From Methanomassiliicoccales archaeon (lineage in GTDB: Archaea; Thermoplasmatota; Thermoplasmata; Sysuiplasmatales; Sysuiplasmataceae): a stretch of 8,704 bases of DNA. The DNA is taken from assembly GCA_027365715.1 (NCBI GenBank), contig DAHXLZ010000189.1, forward strand, positions 1-8,704. Reading direction: 5' to 3'. How positions within the stretch are numbered: position 1 is the stretch's first letter; every line of letters begins with the position of its first letter. This document shows positions 1-6,200 of this stretch, piece by piece. The notes beneath the pieces were generated by a model. It was not told the DNA's origin. It was given only the letters and a program-made list of their open reading frames with translations, and did no database searches. The position numbers and the translations under genes were made by a program.

Positions 1-1
1 T

Positions 2-197
2 TCAATATGGGAAGAACACAGCAATAGTGTCCCACAGCCCTGTGATGGCAAACAGATTTATCTCGGCGGCTATCGTTCCCTGGACTGCGAACCGTGCACA
101 CTGCCTAATGAGGACATGGCCATGCCAGAGCGCCACGGCAGGACGGAGAAGGACAGCATTGCGCTGACGAAGCTCAGGAAGATAGGGTATTTCTGAC
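2..197 (+). CDS. C-terminal part of an unidentified protein, truncated by the window edge
   Basis: The frame is open from base 2 to a TGA at 195-197 and has no start, so it would be the last 64 residues of a gene that begins outside the window. The peptide is hydrophilic, with a C-x2-C pair (CEPC), the stretch DGKQIYLGGYRSLD, and a basic end KLRKIGYF. I do not recognise the family. The IYLGGY piece resembles a strand of AP2-like DNA-binding domains, but that is too short to use. The opposite strand is open in the same codon register (226 to 2), so the coding strand is not certain. I favour + because the product is hydrophilic, its codons look ordinary, and the next genes run the same way. Confidence 0.4.
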
Positions 198-205
198 AGC
201 GCGAA

Positions 206-212
206 GTTTAAG
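206..212 (+). promoter_or_regulatory. Possible archaeal TATA-like box for the peptidase unit
   Basis: GTTTAAG lies about 26 bases before position 235. That would give a leader of roughly 20 nt that includes the GAGGG ribosome-binding site at 241-245 and ends at TTG 255. The box is a weak match to the archaeal TTTAWATA pattern. It is called mainly because its spacing fits. Confidence 0.3.
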
Positions 213-240
213 GTAGTTGCTGGCAATTACTGTCCATAGC

Positions 241-245
241 GAGGG
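241..245 (+). promoter_or_regulatory. Shine-Dalgarno site supporting TTG start at 255
   Basis: GAGGG sits 9 nt before the TTG at 255. An in-frame TAG at 246-248 excludes any earlier start. The next in-frame ATG (408) would remove the whole signal sequence. This site therefore decides in favour of the TTG start. Confidence 0.55.
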
Positions 246-254
246 TAGATTGCC

Positions 255-1484
255 TTGCATTCGTCTGCTTTTTCTGCAAGTTACGAGAAACGATGTAGAA
301 TTCGCAGCTGTGGTTTGTTGTCATCTCTTTTTGTGTTCACTGCGTTAATTGCAAGTGTGTATTCTATCGGGTCGATCACCAACAGCAAGACAGTTGCACC
401 GACTAATATGGCAACCATCTTTACTCCTTACGGTCATCACGGGAGTCAGATTGCTCCTTCAGATTATCAGACAAAGATTGCAAGCACGCAGTCTTATCTG
501 GGTTTGCCAACCGGGACTGTAACTTTCTTAATTTTCAACAGCACTGCCCAGATTGATCTGGCCGGAACGTACTACTCAAACGGCCAATCTGCTTCGTTGT
601 ATTTGGGTTTCAATTATGCCATTAGCATGGTAAATTCAAGGAATCATTACAGGTTTTTTGAATGGGTGGCTAATTCAGGGAACTTTGGAGGCGGAAACCA
701 AAACACCTCGACAACAGAATCAACATCATTCACTAGGAGTTCTTCAGGCTCTCTGGTCCTGGTTGTACACAAGATCTGGGCATATTATCAAGAAAACCAT
801 TGGGCAGGTTATATTGAAAGCAGTCTGAACTCAATATATGCGTTGCGTGAAACTTCAATATCTTTCATAGTGCCTTCGTCGAGTTACACTGCAGGTGGGG
901 GTACAGGAACCGAGGACGTTGCGATATGGGTCGGATTGGGTGGTTATTACGGTTCATTGTGGCAGGCTGGAGTGCTGATACAATATAACGATTCCACAAG
1001 CAATGCCTGGATACGCATTTTCTTTGAATTCGTGCCGGCGGGAGGAGTTGGAAGCGGTCCTCAGTTCCTATCCCCATGGTCACCTTCTCCCAACGATATA
1101 CTTAATGTGTCAATATCATACAACCCTTCGACTGGCTACAGCCATGCATCTTTCTATGATTGGAGCACAGGTCAGAGTTGGGTTGCTCCAAGACAGCTTG
1201 TTACACCGAATACACAAACTGCTGAGTGGATAGTTGAGGATCCAACAAACAACGCTTATGTACTCCCAAGCTTAGGGGGCATCACGATAAACGATTGGCA
1301 AACGTCGCTCATCGGCAATTCGGCTACGCTGATCGGACCGATAACCAATGACAGAGTAGAGGTGTCCTCGTCGTCTGGACAACTGATTCAATACTTGAAC
1401 ACGACAGTGATGCAATATGTGAGCAACTGGGCTGGAAGCAGTGCGTACCAATTCGGAGTAGACTATGGACAGGAGACTGCTTGA
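255..1484 (+). CDS. Secreted pre-pro glutamic endopeptidase, eqolisin family (MEROPS G1 / Peptidase_A4)
   Basis: This is a secreted acid endopeptidase that cuts proteins with a Gln/Glu dyad instead of two aspartates. Residues 12-18 are basic and about 20-38 are hydrophobic, a signal peptide or anchor. Residues about 40-175 are an unassigned pro-region. The G1 domain spans about 180-350. HWAGY (182-186) matches the N-terminal NWGGA of scytalidoglutamic peptidase, and AIWVGLGG (223-230) matches its AWVGIDG. WQAG carries the likely catalytic Gln237, and AEWIVED (323-329) carries the likely catalytic Glu324. The dyad spacing is 87 residues, against 83 (Gln53/Glu136) in the fungal enzyme. The only cysteines are at 14 and 19, so the domain lacks disulfides, unlike the fungal enzymes. 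There is no lysine after residue 173, and several N-x-S/T sequons are present. All of this suits an extracellular acid-stable protein. The start is TTG with GAGGG upstream. The stop overlaps the next gene, so the two are likely made together. The family call rests on recalled motifs, not a search. Confidence 0.88.
   Translation: MHSSAFSASYEKRCRIRSCGLLSSLFVFTALIASVYSIGSITNSKTVAPTNMATIFTPYGHHGSQIAPSDYQTKIASTQSYLGLPTGTVTFLIFNSTAQIDLAGTYYSNGQSASLYLGFNYAISMVNSRNHYRFFEWVANSGNFGGGNQNTSTTESTSFTRSSSGSLVLVVHKIWAYYQENHWAGYIESSLNSIYALRETSISFIVPSSSYTAGGGTGTEDVAIWVGLGGYYGSLWQAGVLIQYNDSTSNAWIRIFFEFVPAGGVGSGPQFLSPWSPSPNDILNVSISYNPSTGYSHASFYDWSTGQSWVAPRQLVTPNTQTAEWIVEDPTNNAYVLPSLGGITINDWQTSLIGNSATLIGPITNDRVEVSSSSGQLIQYLNTTVMQYVSNWAGSSAYQFGVDYGQETA
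1471..1475 (+). promoter_or_regulatory. Shine-Dalgarno site inside the peptidase 3' end, choosing ATG 1484
   Basis: AGGAG lies within the last codons of the peptidase gene. It is 8 nt before ATG 1484 but only 5 nt before the in-frame TTG 1481. The spacing favours ATG 1484, which overlaps the upstream stop as TGATG and implies translational coupling. Confidence 0.6.
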
Positions 1485-1915
1485 TGCGATCACGCAAACT
1501 GATTGCGATAGGAATAATTGCCTTAGCCATTTCAGGCGGCATTTCGTTCGGCATGCTTTTCGTACCGCATCCTGTTGTAGTGACGCTCATGAAACTGGGC
1601 ACAGTCATACGACTTAGCGAATGGAATGGAAGCTATTATTATCGTTTCGCTTTACCTTCCAGATCTCAGATCACAGGAGCGTGGGTGGCCACCGGAAATA
1701 TTCTTGCCTCGGTCTATTATGGGTGGGTGAATTCTAGCAACCCGCCAATATTCCTCGAGCCGTACCACGGTTTTCATCTCAGTTCCAACGGTACGTTTGG
1801 CGGACCATCTTTCACCTTTAACAGAGGGAATTACACCTTAATATTTTCAGGGAGCGTCAATAACACCGTTCTGGTAACGGGCCCGATTCGATTTGAATAT
1901 TATCAGACCTACTGA
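1484..1915 (+). CDS. Small secreted or membrane-anchored protein coupled to the glutamic peptidase
   Basis: The product has 143 residues and I do not recognise its family. Residues 2-5 are basic (RSRK) and 6-27 are strongly hydrophobic, giving a signal peptide or an N-terminal anchor. The rest (about 28-143) should lie outside the cell. It is rich in Tyr, Phe, Gly, Ser and Asn with alternating hydrophobic residues, suggesting a small beta-sandwich. There are five N-glycosylation sequons (Asn 48, 83, 102, 116, 126), no cysteine, and only two lysines (5 and 37), much like the peptidase beside it. Its ATG shares a base with the peptidase stop codon and is served by AGGAG 8 nt upstream. The pair is therefore almost certainly co-translated and co-secreted. 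A role as peptidase inhibitor, folding helper or surface tether is inferred only from this coupling. A free-standing surface protein is equally possible. Confidence 0.75.
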   Translation: MRSRKLIAIGIIALAISGGISFGMLFVPHPVVVTLMKLGTVIRLSEWNGSYYYRFALPSRSQITGAWVATGNILASVYYGWVNSSNPPIFLEPYHGFHLSSNGTFGGPSFTFNRGNYTLIFSGSVNNTVLVTGPIRFEYYQTY

Positions 1916-2104
1916 GCAATTTCCTGGGATGAGTCTTGCTTTCCCCACATTTGAAATGACATGTTGATGGCGTTTCACGAAAATCCTGCTGAAAACGAAG
2001 AATCCGTATAATTCCATATGCCTGACAGACTGGAATGGGAATAGTTTCAGAATCAGATTCAAAGGTCCTCAACAAACTTACAAAGTATTGCATGGACCTG
2101 ATGA

Positions 2105-2332
2105 GATGGAACGCATTCGAGACATGTGCATCCTGAACATTGGGTATTCGACAGTGATGCTTCAAGAATGTTCTTCATCGATGAAGGAACCATCTGCTGA
2201 TTGACGGCAAGATCGGATGAGGAGAACCGTGTCTGCGGTTTCGATTCCGTCAATCCGTTCAGTGTTGTTAAAGCCGGGGTAAGAATTACCAAAAAACGCC
2301 GATTTGAAATTCCCAGCGCCACTAAGCCTTAA
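2105..2332 (+). pseudogene. Possible gene remnant, one open frame broken by an internal TGA
   Basis: From 2105 to the TAA at 2330-2332 one frame is open except for a TGA at 2198-2200. The first part contains RHVHPEHWVFDSD and MFFIDEGTIC. The second contains DEENRVCGFDSVNPF and ends ITKKRRFEIPSATKP. Both halves have ordinary composition, so they may come from one inactivated gene. The HVHPEHW piece faintly recalls the metal-binding histidines of cupins, but I would not assign a family. The second half could also stand alone as a 43-codon ORF from TTG 2201, with AAGGA 12 nt upstream. Chance open frames cannot be excluded. Confidence 0.2.
2199..2255. repeat. Nested inverted repeat, possible stem-loop
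   Basis: GATTGACGG (2199-2207) is exactly complementary to CCGTCAATC (2247-2255). Inside the 39-nt interval, ATCG (2212-2215) pairs with CGAT (2242-2245), and AACCG (2225-2229) pairs with CGGTT (2236-2240) around a 6-nt loop. The three paired segments are nested in the right order for one long hairpin. A single 9-bp inverted repeat at this distance is expected about twice by chance in a window this size, so the nesting is what makes it notable. No T-run follows, so it does not look like a terminator. Confidence 0.35.
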
Positions 2333-2562
2333 CTCCCGTTTTCAGGGAATAAGTTTATGCCCGGTTGCACATCGAGTTCTTTTGCCCTCTTCGACACCTC
2401 TGCCCCAATCATCCTTTCACAGTCGGTTATCGCGTATACAGAAGAGAATTCTCTGAGAAGGTCTGTGACGATACCTTCTCGAGAATCGATGCATTCCGCC
2501 AGGCTCAAACACTCGTTCGCTCTGCTCACTCGAACCAATTCTCTCCATTGACCCACATTCAC
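2329..2562 (-). CDS. Possible small hypothetical protein, 77 residues
   Basis: The frame begins at GTG 2562 and ends with TAA at 2329-2331. It is open upstream only to a TGA at 2593-2595. The product is acidic to neutral with amphipathic stretches such as GQWRELVRVSRANE and GAEVSKRAKELDVQ, and three cysteines. Its composition is more protein-like than that of the overlapping + strand frames. I do not recognise it, and there is no clear ribosome-binding site or TATA-like box in front. Its stop overlaps the stop of the + strand remnant at 2330-2332. It may be a real small gene, the tail of a decayed one, or chance. Confidence 0.3.
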   Translation of the reverse strand: MNVGQWRELVRVSRANECLSLAECIDSREGIVTDLLREFSSVYAITDCERMIGAEVSKRAKELDVQPGINLFPENGS

Positions 2563-2642
2563 AGTGTGCGAGCCACATGTGTAAGGATCAAATCAGACCG
2601 AGCGCGACTCATTACAGTATCCCTGCGTCGGATTCGCCTTAT

Positions 2643-2674
2643 GAGTTGTCGGACAATCTATCATGGTCCGACTC
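2643..2674. repeat. Inverted repeat downstream of the 146-residue gene
   Basis: GTCGGAC (2648-2654) is complementary to GTCCGAC (2666-2672) around an 11-nt loop. With a 3-nt bulge on the left arm the pairing extends outward by GAG/CTC-type pairs to about 2643-2674. It lies about 20 nt beyond the TAA of the - strand gene ending at 2696, so on that transcript it would form the second of two 3' hairpins. No T-run follows in either direction. Confidence 0.35.
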
Positions 2675-2688
2675 TCACTGGCTGGATT

Positions 2689-2725
2689 AAGAGGCTTACG
2701 GGCTGCCGCGCGGGAGCGGCCTCTT
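2689..2725. repeat. GC-rich bulged hairpin across the 3' end of the 146-residue gene
   Basis: GCCGC (2705-2709) pairs with GCGGC (2716-2720) over a 6-nt loop. The next bases CTCTT (2721-2725) pair with AAGAG (2689-2693), leaving an asymmetric internal bulge that contains the stop codon of the - strand gene. It could stabilise the 3' end or mark termination of that gene. On the + strand it is followed by a pyrimidine-rich run (2721-2737). A true archaeal T-run terminator is not apparent. Confidence 0.3.
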
Positions 2726-3136
2726 TCCTTCTCGTTTGCAGGAATACTTCAGCCCGATGCTGTTGAGATAGGCACATGGATCCTCGCCCAGTGCTTCCCT
2801 GATGCGCTGCTCGAGATGGGATGGTGAGAGCGCCTTCATCACGTGAGTCCTCCCGGTCTCTCCGTCGATGAGTGCATCGATAACATCCTCAGGCAGCGTC
2901 TCGCCAATCATGCAGCTGACTGCAATGCCACCCTTCAGATGGTTTCTGATGTGCATATGGGACGAGCACTGTGCCTCCACGATTGAATCGGGCGGTATGC
3001 TGTCCGTAACATACTCCCTGTCCGCAGATGTGATTGACAGTGCCTTTTCACCAGCCGCAATCAGCCGTTCCATATCCGCATTGAAGTCCCCGATATCCGG
3101 ACGTTTCGAGGGCGGTAAATGAAAATACTCTCTCAT
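2696..3136 (-). CDS. Unrecognised 146-residue cytoplasmic protein
   Basis: I do not recognise the family. The start is ATG 3136 and the stop TAA at 2696-2698. There is no signal peptide or membrane segment, and the product should be soluble. Residues 12-45 are charged and probably helical. A central segment has clustered potential metal ligands: Cys57, His60, His62, His66 and Cys75 (QCSSHMHIRNH at 56-66). An acidic part follows (ETLPEDVIDALIDGETG, 79-95), then a helix-like HLEQRIREALGED (107-119). The last 15 residues are basic and proline-rich and may not belong to the core fold, since they are encoded by the GC-rich hairpin region. The gene diverges from the TPR gene and shares an AT-rich promoter with it. 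The GG of a weak ribosome-binding match (AAAGG) lies 17 nt before the ATG. The coding call rests on length, protein-like composition and promoter geometry. Confidence 0.65.
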   Translation of the reverse strand: MREYFHLPPSKRPDIGDFNADMERLIAAGEKALSITSADREYVTDSIPPDSIVEAQCSSHMHIRNHLKGGIAVSCMIGETLPEDVIDALIDGETGRTHVMKALSPSHLEQRIREALGEDPCAYLNSIGLKYSCKREGKRPLPRGSP

Positions 3137-3153
3137 AGAATGATTGCATTCAT
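3133..3153 (-). other. Minute upstream reading frame ending on the start codon of the 146-residue gene
   Basis: On the - strand, ATG 3153 directly follows AAAGG and opens six codons (MNAIIL). Its TGA at 3135-3133 overlaps the ATG of the main gene as ATGA. If the transcript starts near 3158, as the TATA-like box implies, this ATG is only about 5 nt from the 5' end. It might act as a leader that hands ribosomes to the main gene, or be coincidence. Confidence 0.2.
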
Positions 3154-3178
3154 CCTTTCGGACTAACTGCTGACGTGC

Positions 3179-3190
3179 AAATATATTATT
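3179..3190. promoter_or_regulatory. Shared, near-symmetric TATA-like element for two divergent genes
   Basis: AAATATATTATT (core 3181-3189) reads as a TATA-like box on both strands. Rightward it predicts transcription starting near 3210, giving a leader of about 38 nt to ATG 3249. Leftward it predicts a start near 3158, giving a leader of about 22 nt to ATG 3136. It is the most AT-rich spot between the two genes and the only good box there. Because the element is nearly symmetric, direction would depend on flanking BRE sequence. I cannot say which side is stronger. Confidence 0.5.
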
Positions 3191-3236
3191 ACTTCCTATG
3201 CCATATAAGCTGACGATCGTCAGACATATACGTGTC

Positions 3237-3242
3237 GGGGAT
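3237..3242 (+). promoter_or_regulatory. Probable ribosome-binding site for the TPR gene
   Basis: GGGGAT is one mismatch from the archaeal GGTGAT core. It lies 6 nt before ATG 3249 and 3 nt before ATG 3246. Nothing comparable precedes ATG 3198, so this favours the shorter protein. Confidence 0.4.
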
Positions 3243-3248
3243 GGGATG

Positions 3249-6200
3249 ATGCGATCAGATGAAAAGTATTACGCAGCAATCGAAGCCATATCAGTGATGG
3301 AGAGAAACGCAGGCATATCGGATGGAGCGAGTTCAAAACAGCTGAGCGGCAGGACGTGCAGGAAGCTTTACTCCTGCCTCAGTGCAACAAAGGGGAACAT
3401 TGACGAAGAAGCATACTGCGGCTTTGCCAGACGGCTTGCAGACCGAAGCGCAAGCTCTGGTCAGGCCGAATTTGCAATTAAATTTCTCAAAATGCTGCCG
3501 GAAGAGAGGCTTACTGGAACTGACAGAGAGATCCTGGTCAGTTCTCTGATATCACTGGGAAGACATGAAGAAGCCATGCAACTGCTGAAAGAAGACTGCT
3601 GGAGCGACTCACCTGCAACATATTACTGCCTTCTGGGAAAGCTGAAGAATGCCGAAGGTGACGCGCAGGGATCGAAGGAGGCATTCCGCAACGCTGTTAG
3701 AATCGGCAAAGATAACCTCGAAGCGATAGAGGCACTGCTGGGGCTACCAAAGACGCAGGCAGAGGAGATGGAATTTCTCAGGTTAAAGGCTGACGCACTC
3801 CTGCATGGCAGTAAAGCAGCAGATGCATTGAAGATTTACAGGAAGCTGATGCGCCTGGACGCCGAGTCTCCGGGATTGCTTAAGTCGGCAGGTGTGGCAT
3901 GCGCAGATTTGAAAAAATACAGCGAGGCAGAAGAATTGCTTCTCAGCTCCCTGGGCAAAAGGAAGGAAACCGAGACAGAAATGGCGTTAGGACTCGTGGA
4001 GCTGAAGAATGGAAAGGACAATAGTGCGTATGAGCACCTCTCGCATGCTATCGAAGAAGGAGCGCGGAGTTTTGACCTGATTGCCGGATTGTGCAGAGCC
4101 TGCCTTCTCACAGGAAGAGAGGAGAGGGCGATTGAAGTATTGAATTCAATGAAGAATGAAAGAGTGGCGGACAATGCTGCAGCATTGAAGACAATCAGTG
4201 AACTGGCTGCCCTCGCACAGAGGAAGAGTTGCAATGAGTTTGTAATCCATGCAGCAGAAACTGCCGAAATTTACGGCAAACCGTCACAGGAAATCGGTGA
4301 AATGAGGCTACAGTCACTCCTCTCGCTTTCGATGTACGGCGAGGCACTGTCGTACCTGGATGAACACTTCAAGGTGGATGGCCGGTACACGAAAACCAGA
4401 ATGGTGGCCCTGAGGGAAGAGGGCAGGAAGGAGGAGGCAGAGAAGATTGCGGACAGTATTCTCTCAGCAGACGAGTATGATGATGAATCCCTGAATACAA
4501 AAATGCAGGCGATGTTTTTCCGGAAAAAGGGAAAGGAAGTACTCACCGAATATACGGCCAGGGTTCTCGTGAGAGGCGGAGAAAAGTCAATATCGGCTTT
4601 ACTCGAAATCGCGAAGGCAGAAGGGGAAGACACAATTGTGCTCAAAGCAACACAGGCGCTGATTTTGACAGGCTGCAGGGAAAGAGAGGTCCTCACTGAC
4701 AGAGCCACTGCCCTTGAAAAACTCGGCAGGCTGAAACAGAGTGCGAAGTGCTACAGGCAGATGTATACAAGTGATGGTTCGGTTGATTCGCTGGAGATAC
4801 TGAGTTCATTTTATGCTCGGCATGGTATGATTGAGAAGGAGGAGAAAGTGCTTTCAGGTGCTGTCGAGAGAGGGTTGCACGTCCCATCCGGACTGGTTTA
4901 CAGACTCGCAAAGATCAGAATGGAGAGAGGCAATGCACAGGGTTCGCTTGATGCAATTGATAAATATCTTTCGAAGAGGGAAACACCAGAGGGGAGATAC
5001 CTTCAGTCAGAAGTATTGCTCAAAGTCGGAAAGGCTGAAGAGGCGATGGAGGCAGCCAGGCATGCGATGCGCCTCGGTTATCCTGCAAAACTTGCGGAGC
5101 TTAAAGTTGCAGAGGCTCTCGTTTCGCTGGACAGAAAGGAGGAAGCGCTTCAGCATTACAACAGGGCAATAGGTTTCGGCGCGAGTAATGATGAAGTATA
5201 CATCAGAAAAGCCAGACTTCTGATGTCAATGGGAAGGACAGCGGAAGCAGCATCGGAGATTGATGCAATAGAAAAGATGTTCGGCGATTCGGTAAACGCA
5301 CGCGAGGAGTGCGTTTCCTTCTATTACCTGACCGGCCAGCATCAGCGTTGCATTAGTGTTTCTGAAGATCTAATCAAAATGGACAGGCAGAATTTTACTG
5401 CGTGGAAAATGCGCGGCCTGTCGATGATTTCACTGAAGAAATACGATGAAGGCATCAAATCGCTGGAAGCATGTGTTGATGGAAGGAAGGATGTGGAAGT
5501 CCTCGGCGCACTGAAGAGTGCCTATGCGGCCAAAGATGACGCAGGTTCAGTTGTAAAGACGATTGACCTGATGCTCTACCATCATGGAGCGAGCAGAGAA
5601 CTTCTCCTGGAAAAGGGACGCATACTGGACAGGAGCGGAAAACACGATGAAGCTCTCGGTACATTCCAGAAAGCCATGGAGGAGTTTGGAAAGGATGAGG
5701 AAAATGTGGCCGGAAAAGCAGGTGTTCTGCACAGACAGGCCAGATATGGTGAGGAGCTCAAAATGCTGCTTGACTTCATCAATAGCGGCAATGATACGCC
5801 ATCCACGCTCGCACTGGTTGCCGGAGTTTACGTAGAGATGAAGAGATTCAGTGATGCGCTCGAATACGCTGACAGGGCAATGCAGTCTGACCCCGGATCT
5901 GTGGCATATGTGGACCTGAGGGCAAGGATACTCATGTCCATGCAGCGTTACAACGAAGCCGAACGGTCGATAGACATTGCACTTGAACTTAATCCGAAGG
6001 ATCCGGTGGCGCTTGAACTCAAGGGAAATCTTCTGATGCTGGACGGCGGACATGCACAGGCGCTGGAGATATTCAACGGCGCACTTGCAGCCGGAATCTG
6101 CAATGGCAGCATTTACAAAAACAGAGGAGACTGTCTGCTGAAGGCAGGAAGATACGCGGAGGCACTCGATTCATACAACAAATCAGCTAAACTCGAGCCG

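Larger units (their letters stand above)
1916..2695. other. Gene-poor stretch with possible decayed coding fragments
   Basis: About 780 bases lie between the secretion unit and the next convincing gene. No frame carries a recognisable domain. On the + strand there is a short open piece at 2035-2136 (GMGIVSESDSKVLNKL is typical of it) and a longer frame from 2105 to 2332 broken by one TGA. On the - strand there is a 77-codon frame at 2329-2562. Base composition looks close to that of the flanking genes and not AT-rich, which fits old gene remnants better than a pure regulatory spacer. Inverted repeats occur at 2199-2255 and 2643-2674. I see no tRNA, terminal inverted repeats with target duplication, or other sign of an intact insertion sequence. 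Confidence 0.5.

Noticed and set aside
2198..2255. TGA followed at once by a stem-loop, as in bacterial selenocysteine (SECIS) sites
   Set aside because: The known archaeal selenocysteine signals lie in untranslated regions, not just after the TGA. No selenocysteine genes are visible, the frame matches no selenoprotein, and a decayed gene or chance explains it more simply.
2059..2322. 87-codon - strand frame opposite the possible remnant
   Set aside because: There is no recognisable motif, and the opposite strand gives a more protein-like reading. Neither is strong enough to call this one.
2574..2581. Palindrome CACATGTG as an operator
   Set aside because: It is a single 8-bp palindrome with no adjacent promoter or second copy, and is expected by chance.
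1916..2695. Intact insertion sequence
   Set aside because: I found no transposase motif, no matching terminal inverted repeats and no target-site duplication around the island.
2365..2766. 133-codon + strand open frame
   Set aside because: Its product is rich in Arg, Cys, Ser and His with no plausible domain. It runs antisense through the 77-codon frame and into the 3' end of the better-supported 146-residue gene, and it has no ribosome-binding site.
5547..6053. 168-codon - strand open frame inside the TPR gene
   Set aside because: It is an antisense shadow of well-formed TPR units, with no motif of its own.
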